NCBI RefSeq assembly: GCF_022818495.1
Contig: NZ_CP089291.1
Coordinates: forward strand, 2,993,501 to 3,057,500
DNA: 64,000 bases
Source of the DNA: Fodinisporobacter ferrooxydans
GTDB lineage: Bacteria > Bacillota > Bacilli > Tumebacillales > MYW30-H2
Direction: 5' to 3'
The translations under genes were made by a program, and so were the position numbers. Below the pieces are notes generated by a model, which did no database searches, was not told the DNA's origin, and saw nothing but the letters and a program-made list of their open reading frames with translations. Each line of letters opens with the position of its first letter. Within the stretch, counting starts at the first letter, position 1. Shown in pieces: positions 46,098 through 54,228 of this stretch.

Positions 46098-46170
<73 letters not shown>

Positions 46171-46177
46171 TCATAAT

Positions 46178-46254
46178 GCCGGAGTGATGGAATTGGCATA
46201 CGTGCACGACTCAAAATCGTGATTTTGTGGGTTCGAGTCCCACCTCCGGCACCA
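46178..46254 (+). tRNA. tRNA-Leu (CAA) with a short variable loop
   Basis: Acceptor GCCGGAG/CTCCGGC, leucine-type D-loop (GAATTGGCATAC), anticodon stem CACGA/TCGTG with loop CTCAAAA, T-arm GTGGG/CCCAC, encoded CCA. Between anticodon and T stems there are only five bases (ATTTT) instead of the long extra arm expected for tRNA-Leu. Confidence 0.85.
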
Positions 46255-46288
46255 TTTGCAGAATTGGATGAGTTACATAGTGTTTTAT

Positions 46289-46364
46289 GGGGGTATAGCT
46301 CAGCTGGGAGAGCACCTGCCTTGCAAGCAGGGGGTCAGCGGTTCGAATCCGCTTACCTCCACCA
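46289..46364 (+). tRNA. tRNA-Ala (TGC)
   Basis: Complete cloverleaf, anticodon loop CTTGCAA, encoded CCA. The third acceptor pair is G-U. Confidence 0.95.
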
Positions 46365-46368
46365 GTAT

Positions 46369-46443
46369 TCCTCGATAGCTCAGCGGTAGAGCATCCGGCT
46401 GTTAACCGGAGGGTCGCAGGTTCGAATCCTGCTCGGGGAGCCA
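46369..46443 (+). tRNA. tRNA-Asn (GTT)
   Basis: Acceptor TCCTCGA/TCGGGGA, anticodon loop CTGTTAA, encoded CCA. Confidence 0.95.
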
Positions 46444-46452
46444 TATAGAATT

Positions 46453-46524
46453 GGCCCCATGGTCAAGCGGTTAAGACACCGCCCTTTCACGGCGGTAACA
46501 GGGGTTCGAATCCCCTTGGGGTCA
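46453..46524 (+). tRNA. tRNA-Glu (TTC)
   Basis: Acceptor GGCCCCA/TGGGGTC, anticodon loop CTTTCAC, CCA not encoded. The tandem repeat array begins about 70 bp after it. Confidence 0.95.
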
Positions 46525-46596
46525 TTTGACAGAGTCCGGAGACCAGAAGCCGGAAGCCAAAGTTGTTTCATGTTTCCGTCCAAACGAATGGTGAAG

Positions 46597-46962
46597 CGGT
46601 TATCATTCGGCTGGCGAATCAGAACCGAGAAATGCGAGGAAGAGCTTGAGCGGAGGAAGGATCGTACTAATGTACGTGACTGACGGAGTGAAAGATCTGA
46701 CAAAGCAGTTCGACGGTTATCATTCGACTGGCGAATCAGAACCGAGAAATGCGAGGAAGAGCTTGAGCGGAGGAAGGATCGTACTAATGTACGTGACTGA
46801 CGGAGTGAAAGATCTGACAAAGCAGTTCGACGGTTATCATTCGACTGGCGAATCAGAACCGAGAAATGCGAGGAAGAGCTTGAGCGGAGGAAGGATCGTA
46901 CTAATGTACGTGACTGACGGAGTGAAAGATCTGACAAAGCAGTTCGACGGTTATCATTCGAC
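46597..46962 (+). repeat. Three tandem 117-bp repeats inside the tRNA cluster
   Basis: Units begin CGGTTATCATTCG at 46597, 46714 and 46831, with a partial fourth at 46948. The period is exactly 117 bp and copies are almost identical (one clear change, CGGCTGG versus CGACTGG, in the first). Because 117 is a multiple of three, frames stay open across the array on both strands; these frames are artefacts. Each unit contains GTACTAATGTAC and GTGACTGACGGAGTG. Confidence 0.93.
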
Positions 46963-46964
46963 AC

Positions 46965-47040
46965 GGGCGCTTAGCTCAGCTGGGAGAGCACCTGCCTTAC
47001 AAGCAGGGGGTCGGCGGTTCGATCCCGTCAGCGCCCACCA
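46965..47040 (+). tRNA. tRNA-Val (TAC)
   Basis: Acceptor GGGCGCT/AGCGCCC, anticodon loop CTTACAA, encoded CCA. It begins two bases after the tandem array. Confidence 0.95.
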
Positions 47041-47042
47041 TT

Positions 47043-47119
47043 GGAGCAGTGGTGTAGAGGCCTAACATGCCTGCCTGTCACGCAGGAGATCGCGGGTTCG
47101 AATCCCGTCTGCTCCGCCA
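47043..47119 (+). tRNA. tRNA-Asp (GTC)
   Basis: Acceptor GGAGCAG/CTGCTCC, anticodon loop CTGTCAC, encoded CCA. Confidence 0.95.
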
Positions 47120-47122
47120 TAT

Positions 47123-47199
47123 GGGCCTATAGCTCAGCTGGCTAGAGCGCACGACTGATAATCGTGAGGTCAGTGGTTCGAGTCCACTTAGGCCCACCA
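47123..47199 (+). tRNA. tRNA-Ile (GAT)
   Basis: Acceptor GGGCCTA/TAGGCCC, anticodon loop CTGATAA, encoded CCA. Confidence 0.95.
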
Positions 47200-47211
47200 T
47201 AAGGTAACAGC

Positions 47212-47245
47212 AAAATGCAGTGATCTTTGTTCACTGCATTTTTTT
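47212..47245 (+). terminator. Terminator of the first tRNA cluster
   Basis: AAATGCAGTGA pairs with TCACTGCATTT around a seven-base loop, followed by more T residues. Confidence 0.92.
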
Positions 47246-47345
47246 ATTGACAATTGCTGCGAGAATTCGTATTCTTTACAGTAATCAGATTCATTCTATA
47301 CTTCATAGCATATGTGCGAGCGCATGTGCTTGTATGAAGCAAGTC

Positions 47346-47482
47346 GAGTTGAGATGAGCAGTGAGTTGAGAAGAGCTGAGGTAGGTCAATCATTCCGTTT
47401 TGATCATGGAGGACCATGGCTCTTTGCCATGGTTATTTGTGCTTCCTGACCTATCTGTTCTTCCCGCTAAAAAGGAGGACAG
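47346..47482 (+). promoter_or_regulatory. TRAP-type leader of trpGE with a ribosome-site-blocking hairpin
   Basis: Seven GAG triplets and one TAG start at 47346, 47351, 47356, 47363, 47368, 47373, 47378 and 47382, mostly separated by two bases, the pattern bound by the tryptophan-sensing TRAP protein. AGGTAGGTCA (47379-47388) can pair with TGACCTATCT (47447-47456), enclosing a hairpin ACCATGGC/GCCATGGT. Just after, CTGTTCTTCC (47455-47464) can pair with GGAGGACAG (47474-47482), which contains the trpG ribosome-binding site. TRAP binding would free the second fold and block translation. Confidence 0.65.
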
Positions 47483-47488
47483 AAGTGT

Positions 47489-48055
47489 ATGATCGTCGTT
47501 ATTGACAACTATGATTCGTTTACGTTTAATCTTGTTCAGTATTTTCAAGAGTTAGGTGCAGATGTCCGCGTGTTTCGCAATGATCAAACATCTTTGCAAG
47601 AATTGGAGCGCTGTAATCCTACACACCTGGTGATTTCTCCGGGGCCTTGTACACCGGATGAGGCAGGGATTTCGGTGGAAGCGATTCGGCATTTCGCAGG
47701 TGAAATTCCAATTTTAGGCGTATGTTTGGGACATCAAGCGATCGGTCAAGCGTTTGGCGGCAAAATCGTCCGCGCCAAAAAACCGATGCATGGAAAAGTA
47801 TCAAAGGTAAATCACGGAAACGATTCGATTTTTGCATGTGTAAACAATCCGTTCACGGCAACTCGCTATCATTCATTAGTCGTGGAGCGGTCCTCTTTGC
47901 CAGATTGCCTTGAAGTTACGGCGGAGTCTGAAGATGGGGAAATTATGGGTATTCGCCATAAAGAGTACGCCATTTCAGGCGTTCAATTTCACCCCGAATC
48001 GATCCTCACAGAGGATGGACGGCAAATGATGCATAACTTCATTGCAAATGCATAA
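47489..48055 (+). CDS. trpG: Anthranilate synthase glutamine amidotransferase subunit
   Basis: Type-1 glutamine amidotransferase of 188 residues that supplies ammonia to the synthase subunit encoded next. Oxyanion loop [11 protein letters not shown], nucleophile Cys in [10 protein letters not shown], and the His/Glu pair in [17 protein letters not shown] precedes the ATG and is part of a leader hairpin. It lies 12 bp before trpE. Sequence alone cannot separate TrpG from PabA; the TRAP-like leader and the TrpE-type partner favour tryptophan synthesis, though it could serve both. Confidence 0.88.
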   Translation: MIVVIDNYDSFTFNLVQYFQELGADVRVFRNDQTSLQELERCNPTHLVISPGPCTPDEAGISVEAIRHFAGEIPILGVCLGHQAIGQAFGGKIVRAKKPMHGKVSKVNHGNDSIFACVNNPFTATRYHSLVVERSSLPDCLEVTAESEDGEIMGIRHKEYAISGVQFHPESILTEDGRQMMHNFIANA

Positions 48056-48067
48056 GGAGGAAAAGGA

Positions 48068-49510
48068 ATGACAACACTTGTTTCACAAATTCCCGTCGAG
48101 TCACATGTCTACGAATTTCCACGAAACTGTGAAGCGTTTTCTGTGTTTCAGGCATTGACAAACGATCATGGCGAGCAGTCTGTGTTTCTGCTTGATTCCA
48201 TTACCGATATTAAAAGTAAATATTGTTCGTCCATTATCGGATTCCGGCCTTTGATATCCGTGCGGGTGAAACAAAACCGAGCGTTTATTGAAGGAGAGGA
48301 AGTGCTGGCAAAAGCGATTCGCCAGCGCCTTTCGGAAGCTGACTTTTCATTAACAGATATACAAACACGGGTTCCCCGGATGCTGCGAATGATTCGCGGA
48401 CAGTTTCAACAAAAAAATTCGCAAATTCCTCCATATGGTTTTGGGTTTTTGGGGTTTTTTGGATATGATTCCATCCGCTTTGTGGAAAATATCCCCGACA
48501 GCAATATAGATGACCGGGATATCGATGATATTCATTTGCAAATTCACCAGGTTGTCATGCAGTTCGACCGGGATGTGATCAAGGTTATCATAACAGATAT
48601 TCCGGGTATTGATACGCCGACAATCCAGCAGTTGGAATCCTATCTGCATCCGTATGAAGCACCAGTATTTGAAGGGTACGAGAAAGAAGCATTGCGTGTG
48701 GTTCACGATGTGCCTTTTGAGACATTTATCCAAAATATAGAGAAGGCAAAAGAATATATTGTTGCCGGCGATATCTTCCAGATTGTCATCTCCCAACGGT
48801 CACAAGTGCTCGGAAACATTGATGCACAGGAAGTCTATTATCGACTTAAGCAGCTCAATCCTTCCCCTTATATGTTTTATGTGAATTATGGTGATTACCT
48901 CATTTTCGGTGCGAGTCCGGAAGTACAAGTCCGTTTGGAAAACGGCCAAGCGATGATGAAGCCGATTGCCGGAACGTCCAAGGGGAAAGGCGCAACGGTC
49001 GATGAAAATGTACGGCTTCGCTATATGCTGCAAGTCGATGAGAAAGAACGGGCCGAACATTTGATGCTGGTGGATTTATGCAGAAATGACTTGGGACGCG
49101 TCTGCGATGCGGGAAGTGTACACGTAGAAAAGTTTATGGAAGTAGAAGAGTATTCACACGTGTTTCATATGGTGTCCACAGTAACAGGACAAGTAAAAGC
49201 AGAAATGGATTTGTTTGATGTGTTTTTCTCTACATTCCCGGCTGGTACATTGTCCGGTGCGCCAAAGATTCGCGCGATGGAAATTATCGATGAATTGGAA
49301 ACGCTGCGCCGAGGGCCTTATGGCGGTGTAATCGGCTGTTTTGATTTTCAAGGGAATATGAATACGGCCATTATCATCCGTACGGTTGTATACAAAAACG
49401 GTGTATGCTATTTGCAATCAGGCGCAGGCATTGTGTACGATTCCGACCCTGTACAAGAATGGAACGAGTGCGGGCATAAACTGGCAGCGCTGCGTGCAAC
49501 CATTTTATAA
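48068..49510 (+). CDS. trpE: Anthranilate synthase component I
   Basis: Chorismate-utilising enzyme of 480 residues that makes anthranilate from chorismate with ammonia. The C-terminal chorismate domain has EKAKEYIVAGDIFQIV, the diagnostic PIAGT (PabB enzymes carry PIKGT), HLMLVDLCRNDLGRV, TFPAGTLSGAPK and the end block QSGAGIVYDSDP. The N-terminal part is divergent (LLDSITDIKSKY). GGAGGAAAAGG precedes the ATG. No other trp gene follows; a terminator and a MITE come next. Confidence 0.88.
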   Translation: MTTLVSQIPVESHVYEFPRNCEAFSVFQALTNDHGEQSVFLLDSITDIKSKYCSSIIGFRPLISVRVKQNRAFIEGEEVLAKAIRQRLSEADFSLTDIQTRVPRMLRMIRGQFQQKNSQIPPYGFGFLGFFGYDSIRFVENIPDSNIDDRDIDDIHLQIHQVVMQFDRDVIKVIITDIPGIDTPTIQQLESYLHPYEAPVFEGYEKEALRVVHDVPFETFIQNIEKAKEYIVAGDIFQIVISQRSQVLGNIDAQEVYYRLKQLNPSPYMFYVNYGDYLIFGASPEVQVRLENGQAMMKPIAGTSKGKGATVDENVRLRYMLQVDEKERAEHLMLVDLCRNDLGRVCDAGSVHVEKFMEVEEYSHVFHMVSTVTGQVKAEMDLFDVFFSTFPAGTLSGAPKIRAMEIIDELETLRRGPYGGVIGCFDFQGNMNTAIIIRTVVYKNGVCYLQSGAGIVYDSDPVQEWNECGHKLAALRATIL

Positions 49511-49617
49511 TTCGTTCCTTTTTGGGTACTGTCACAACGGTTGATTTGGAACAAATTCAAAAATGGGGCACTGACAACCAAACGCAGATTTCGCACGCTA
49601 AGAAAAATTGCAAACCA

Positions 49618-49665
49618 GAAAAGCCGGATTCCTGAACGCGAAGGAGTTCCGGCTTTTCTTTTTTC
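49618..49665 (+). terminator. Terminator of trpGE
   Basis: GAAAAGCCGGA pairs with TCCGGCTTTTC, followed by TTTTTT, about 105 bp after the trpE stop. Confidence 0.88.
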
Positions 49666-49756
49666 GAGAGGAATTTTTCAAGAGGAATTTTTTGAGCGGA
49701 ACCTGTCAACAAACGACATACAACTCCTTTGAACAATTTTTTGTTTCATCCTAATA

Positions 49757-49911
49757 GAGGATGTTCAAAAAGTAGTCAAAACTCCACGGCGGATTGCTTT
49801 GCCGAATCCCAAAAAGGCTTACTCATGTACCAAACACGTACACTCCGTCGCCTTTTCATGCTCCGGCTTCGCACTCCTTGTGTCTTACTTAACCACTTTT
49901 TGAACACGCAC
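49757..49911 (-). mobile_element. MITE copy 4 (155 bp, inverted)
   Basis: Same element on the minus strand, flanked by the 5-bp duplication TAATA (49752-49756 and 49912-49916). The -35-bearing end points toward the 3' end of trpE. Confidence 0.88.
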
Positions 49912-50098
49912 TAATACTACCATTGTAAGTCACTGAAATGTTTTTTATAAATAGCCCATCGCGCACGGGTTGGCAAATGCTAATACATGCACGATTTTTT
50001 TATGTTTGTGCAGGCTTGTAAAAACAGCTTTGTTAAAGGATTCCTTTCACATGCTAAAGAAATATACAGATTCTGCTTCTAATATTTTTGGCGGAGTA

Positions 50099-50107
50099 TG
50101 CTATAAT
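50099..50107 (+). promoter_or_regulatory. Extended -10 promoter of the LCP gene
   Basis: TG-C-TATAAT, an exact extended -10 element, about 49 bp before the start codon; the -35 side is weak. Confidence 0.55.
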
Positions 50108-50155
50108 AGCTAAGATTGTCTTACAGATTGCTAGATAGAAAGAGGTTGAGAATGC

Positions 50156-51721
50156 ATGCAATCTCGTCAGGAGCGGAATAAAAAGCGGATGCCTTTATAC
50201 AAAAGAAAAGGATTTTGGCTGGGGATTTTAATCCCGATACTGGTATTGGTTGGCGTGTCGGGATACTATTGGTATCGAATCAATCACTTTGTGTCACAAA
50301 TTCAAGGTGGTTCGGACAATTCTTCTACTGTCGCTTGGTCGGGCAAAGACCGTGTCAATATCATGTTGTTCGGCGTAGATAACCGCGGCGGCGATCCCCA
50401 TCCAAGGACGGATGTGAATCTGCTCGTTTCGATTGATCCCAAAACACATACAGCTGAAATGTTCTCCATTTTGCGGGATACATGGTACAAGATTCCAGGG
50501 TATTCTTCGCAAAAAATCAATGCAGCCTATTCTTTGGGCGGGCCAAGTTTGGCGATCAAAACATTTAGTGATTTTCTGCAAATTCCGATTAACTATTATG
50601 CAGTAACCGATTTTCAGGGTTTTGAAAAAATCGTCGATGCGGTCGGCGGCATTAATCTTTACGTCGAAAAGAATATGGACTATACGGATGATGGCGTATA
50701 TGATATCCATTTGAAAAAAGGCTATCAGCACCTGGACGGCCGGCATGCGTTGGAATATGTGCGGTTTCGGCACGATGCGATGGGTGATTTTTGGCGGACG
50801 GAACGGCAGCGGAATTTCTTAAAAGCGTTGGCGGAACAGATGAAAAAACCGGCAAACATCCTTAAGGTGCCGTCGATCCTGGATGCGATTCAACCTTATA
50901 TCAAAACAAACATGACTATGGATGACATGTTGAAACTTGGCATGCTGGCAAAAGACATCAATTGGGCGAACATGAAATCACAGCAGGTTCCGGATATGAA
51001 AGATCTGAAAACGGGATTTATCGATGGTGAAGATTCTGTCATTCCGAATGTGTATGCGACACGCGTCATGGTTCACAAAATGCTCGGGATGAACGACGCG
51101 ATTCAGCAAGATCCGTCTGTGGAATACCAGGGTTCCGTTTCTTCTCAGCCAAGCGGTTCGAATGCATCCTCCACACAGCCGGAGTTGCCGGCAAATCCGC
51201 AAGCTCAGGAAAAAACAGGGAATGGAAATCCGAATGATCAACCGACAAATCCCTTTGGCAGCGGATCGAATCAATCATCGGCTCCATCAAATGGCGATGG
51301 GAAGGGAACTGGCAGCACTGGAACAGATCCGGCCGGGAACACGCAAATAAACGTGAACGGGTCTTCTGGGAACTCTGGTTCTGGCGCATCAACCTCGAAC
51401 GGATCGACAGGTTCGAATGCCGGTACTTCCAATTCCGGCGCAGCAAGCTCCAACGGCAGCACACGGAACGGGAGTCCGACCGGTTCGAGTACTGCCCCCA
51501 ATCCTGCAAATGGGACAGGAACGACGAAAGGAACGAGTGCCAATACAAATGGTGCGTCCTTTGCGACAGCTCCTCCTTCCAGTGGAACTGTACAGTCCGG
51601 AACGGGATCAAGCCAGGGAGAAGCGGGCCAAAACAGCCAAAGCTCAGGGACAACTACAGGTGCAACAACAGGAACACCGAATTCGGGATCTTCTTCTGTG
51701 ACATCCGGACAAACCAAGTAG
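50156..51721 (+). CDS. LytR-CpsA-Psr (LCP) family cell-wall ligase with low-complexity tail
   Basis: LCP proteins attach teichoic acids or other glycopolymers to peptidoglycan outside the membrane. 521 residues: a short basic N-terminus, one membrane helix (about 19-40) and the LCP domain (about 65-245). The domain carries MLFGVDNRGGDPHPRTDV, ILRDTWYKIPG and YVRFRHDAMGDFWRTERQ. A tail of nearly 200 residues (about 325-521) follows, almost wholly Ser, Gly, Thr, Asn and Ala. Such tails are usually exposed in the wall. AAAGAGGTTGAG precedes the ATG. Confidence 0.92.
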   Translation: MQSRQERNKKRMPLYKRKGFWLGILIPILVLVGVSGYYWYRINHFVSQIQGGSDNSSTVAWSGKDRVNIMLFGVDNRGGDPHPRTDVNLLVSIDPKTHTAEMFSILRDTWYKIPGYSSQKINAAYSLGGPSLAIKTFSDFLQIPINYYAVTDFQGFEKIVDAVGGINLYVEKNMDYTDDGVYDIHLKKGYQHLDGRHALEYVRFRHDAMGDFWRTERQRNFLKALAEQMKKPANILKVPSILDAIQPYIKTNMTMDDMLKLGMLAKDINWANMKSQQVPDMKDLKTGFIDGEDSVIPNVYATRVMVHKMLGMNDAIQQDPSVEYQGSVSSQPSGSNASSTQPELPANPQAQEKTGNGNPNDQPTNPFGSGSNQSSAPSNGDGKGTGSTGTDPAGNTQINVNGSSGNSGSGASTSNGSTGSNAGTSNSGAASSNGSTRNGSPTGSSTAPNPANGTGTTKGTSANTNGASFATAPPSSGTVQSGTGSSQGEAGQNSQSSGTTTGATTGTPNSGSSSVTSGQTK

Positions 51722-51758
51722 CAAGCAATTGTATAGAAATGCATAGAAGTACATGGGG

Positions 51759-51786
51759 AAAGTGCAACGGTTGGTTGCGCTTTTTC
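51759..51786 (+). terminator. Terminator of the LCP gene
   Basis: AAAGTGCAAC pairs with GTTGCGCTTT (one G-U), followed by T residues. Confidence 0.85.
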
Positions 51787-51875
51787 CTTTTCTTTGTCCG
51801 GAAAAAGAAAAAGGATTCTAATGGACGTCCCATCCTCCATATGAATGATAGTAGGAAGCGGGAGGGGGAGTTTGA

Positions 51876-52298
51876 TTGGATGAATGGATTCGGTTTCTCG
51901 GTGTCATGTCTGCGTTGTCCGTATCTGCTCAAACCGTTACGGAACAATTAAAAAAGCGCATTTCATTTTTAAAGCTGCAACGTTCGGGCGATGATCCAAT
52001 TCTGAATATGGCAGAGCATATCGTGCAAAAAAAGGAAATGATTCGTCACTCCAATGTACAATTTATATCCGGCGTGAACGGGACCCTTTTAGCATGGATG
52101 GGGCAAATCCATCCGCTGCAGCTATTGGGAATCACGCCTCTTTGGAGTACATTGCAGCCGCAGGAGCTTGCGGATGTTCTGGATTATGTCACGGCAGGCG
52201 TACTTGTTTCTTATGGCGGGCCATGGTTTAACGAGATGCTTGATGCCATCCGGTTTTATAAGCAAACATTAAAAACACAGATGCAGCCGAAGCAATAA
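51876..52298 (+). CDS. Protein of unknown function, 140 residues
   Basis: Starts at TTG with GGGAGGGGGAG five bases ahead. The middle (about 60-95) and C-terminal parts are moderately hydrophobic (GTLLAWMGQIHPLQLLG, YVTAGVLVSYGGPWFNEML). No family recognised. It is alone between two terminators. Good ribosome site and ordinary codon use support a real gene. Confidence 0.6.
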   Translation: MDEWIRFLGVMSALSVSAQTVTEQLKKRISFLKLQRSGDDPILNMAEHIVQKKEMIRHSNVQFISGVNGTLLAWMGQIHPLQLLGITPLWSTLQPQELADVLDYVTAGVLVSYGGPWFNEMLDAIRFYKQTLKTQMQPKQ

Positions 52299-52345
52299 TT
52301 TTGTAAGAAAAATAGATAAAGTAGTTAAAAATGTGTGAACGAAAC

Positions 52346-52373
52346 AATGGCCTCCTTTTCGAGGTCATTTTTT
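52346..52373 (+). terminator. Intrinsic terminator
   Basis: AATGGCCTC pairs with GAGGTCATT, followed by T residues. Confidence 0.85.
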
Positions 52374-52512
52374 ACGGCCTACTGTCAATTTGATTCCATA
52401 TATACGTGCATGAGTATAAAAATAGTATGGAAAATCTCGGGGTTATATTGTTTTGACATATGGAATCGACTATCGTTTAATAAGAGTAGGAAATCAATGG
52501 GAGGGAATGAAG

Positions 52513-53430
52513 ATGAAATATCGCAAACTTGGCAAGACAAATTTGAAGGTTTCGGTGATTGGCGTTGGGACATGGCAGTTTGGCGGCGAATGGGGCATGG
52601 ATTTTACGCAAAAGGAAGTCGATGCCATCTTGGATCGCGCGTATGAAGAAGGCATTAACCTGATCGATACGGCGGAATGTTATGGTGATCATTTATCGGA
52701 ATCCTTGATCGGCGATTATCTGTCGCGGAGAACGCGTGATTCCTGGATCGTTGCGACGAAATTTGGACACTTGTTTAGCGGGCGGTTCGAACGTGAGCAA
52801 TTATGGTCCCCGCAAGAGGTTCTCCGGCAATTGGATGCATCTTTGAAAGCGTTAAAGACAGATTACATAGATTTGTATCAATTCCACTCCGGCACTGACG
52901 AGGCGTTTGATCAAGACGATCTCTGGACTCTCTTGGATAAACAAGTACAAGCGGGCAAAATACGCCATCTTGGCACTTCGATTGGCAGCAATGACAATCT
53001 TCATCAGACGGAAGCGTCCAGCCGAGTAGGTTCAGCGGCAATCCAAGTGGTATACAATCGCCTCGATCGCAAACCGGAAGAGCGCGTCTTCCCATCCTGT
53101 ATGGCGCAAGACCTCGGTGTACTTGCACGCGTCCCACTCGCCAGCGGCTATCTGAGCGGAAAATACAAGCCTGGAACGGTGTTCGGAGAAACAGACGTAC
53201 GGCACAGGCATAATCAAGAGGAAACAAGAGAGAAACTTGAGATGGTGGAAGAAATTCGCAAGACCGAAGTTCCTGAAGGGATGGACATGGCGACATGGGC
53301 GCTCGCCTGGTGCTTAAAGCATCCTGCTGTAACGACGGTGATCCCGGGGTGCAAAAATCCCGAGCAAGTTTCGAAAAATGCACAGGCAGCGGAATTTGTG
53401 ACGGAAGAACATCATCAGGATTGGCGTTAA
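52513..53430 (+). CDS. Aldo/keto reductase
   Basis: NADPH-dependent oxidoreductase of 305 residues. Catalytic Asp and Tyr in NLIDTAECYG, Lys in WIVATKFG, His in YQFHSGTDE. The ATG at 52513 has GGGAGGG seven bases ahead. Family members reduce carbonyls of many kinds; the AKR subgroup with the MKYRKLGKTNLKVS start often includes general stress or sugar-aldehyde reductases. Substrate unknown. Confidence 0.9.
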   Translation: MKYRKLGKTNLKVSVIGVGTWQFGGEWGMDFTQKEVDAILDRAYEEGINLIDTAECYGDHLSESLIGDYLSRRTRDSWIVATKFGHLFSGRFEREQLWSPQEVLRQLDASLKALKTDYIDLYQFHSGTDEAFDQDDLWTLLDKQVQAGKIRHLGTSIGSNDNLHQTEASSRVGSAAIQVVYNRLDRKPEERVFPSCMAQDLGVLARVPLASGYLSGKYKPGTVFGETDVRHRHNQEETREKLEMVEEIRKTEVPEGMDMATWALAWCLKHPAVTTVIPGCKNPEQVSKNAQAAEFVTEEHHQDWR

Positions 53431-53596
53431 ATTTCGAGCAATTGAATTTGCCGAAGACGATTCATAAAACGATTTCAAAATGAACGAGGATGAAAGCGAA
53501 TTTGTCATCACTTGCTTCTTCAAATTCTAGCACACCCATTGGGAAGTGCTATTTTTTTGAAGATCGTATTCGCGACAATGCTGGACAAACGGGATA

Positions 53597-54006
53597 TTGG
53601 CTGATACGGGCTTTGGATATCCGGCAATCGTAAGAGAGCGGACATTGCATCATGTACAGGAATCGCATGAAGCAATGGCAAACAGCATATTGAAACAAAA
53701 GAAACAGTTTTTATATTTCGCTTACGGATCATGCATGGATGATGAACGTTTCAAACTCCACCGAGTGGATGGCTTGTTCATGGATGTGTTCGGTTGTGGT
53801 TTACTGCATGGGTATTCCTTCCGGTTCACAAGAAAAGCATATGAAGGCGGACACGCCAACATAGTAGAGTGTACGAGTTCTTTCGGTGGAACGGTAGAAG
53901 GCAAAGTCTATCGCATCGGCCAGGCAGCGCTGACTTATTTGCATGAAAGAGAAGGTGTGTGAGCGAGGGGTATTATGGGTGGTTGGAGAAGAAACTGCTT
54001 CAGTAA
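53597..54006 (+). pseudogene. Gamma-glutamylcyclotransferase-like gene, frameshifted
   Basis: The readable frame (121 residues to a TGA at 53960) carries the GGCT fingerprint YFAYGSCMDDERF and VEGKVYRIGQAALTYLHEREGV, but stops where family members continue with a Tyr-rich segment. In the -1 frame the sequence goes on as EGYYGWLEKKLLQ before a stop at 54004, matching the expected continuation. A frameshift followed by truncation is the simplest reading. The start is unclear; an internal ATG at 53675 is possible. Confidence 0.5.
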
Positions 54007-54152
54007 TCATAAACATCATGCCTCTCCTTTGTCATTTAGTTTACCCTATCAACCGTACCATAAGTAACGGTAAAATTTTTTGAGCTTTGTTATTTAATCA
54101 TCTTAGGAAAGTTTACACTTATTAATCTGGAAAGAGGCATTGATCTTTTGTT

Positions 54153-54180
54153 TTGTAAACGTATCCCTATCCGCTATAAT
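54153..54180 (+). promoter_or_regulatory. Promoter of the pRiA4b ORF3-like gene
   Basis: TTGTAA, 16 bp, TATAAT, about 49 bp before the start codon. Confidence 0.55.
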
Positions 54181-54228
54181 AATGCTCAGACTACAAATTA
54201 CCTTACTTGTTAATAAGGAGCCAAACAT

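Noticed and set aside
46597-46962. CRISPR array
   Set aside because: The units are contiguous 117-bp repeats with no unique spacers and no cas genes nearby.
46380-46964. Long open frames on both strands across the tRNA/tandem-repeat region
   Set aside because: The 117-bp period is a multiple of three, so frames stay open by repetition; they run through tRNA genes and lack ribosome sites.
47413-47433. Intrinsic terminator in the trpGE leader
   Set aside because: ACCATGGC/GCCATGGT is a good hairpin but no T-run follows; a translational mechanism fits better.
49729-49914. Short frames running through MITE copies
   Set aside because: They lie within non-coding repeats and are not preserved among copies.
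51271-51840. Long Val/Pro/Glu-rich minus-strand frame opposite the LCP gene tail
   Set aside because: It mirrors the low-complexity Ser/Gly/Thr codons of the real gene; no start site or domain.
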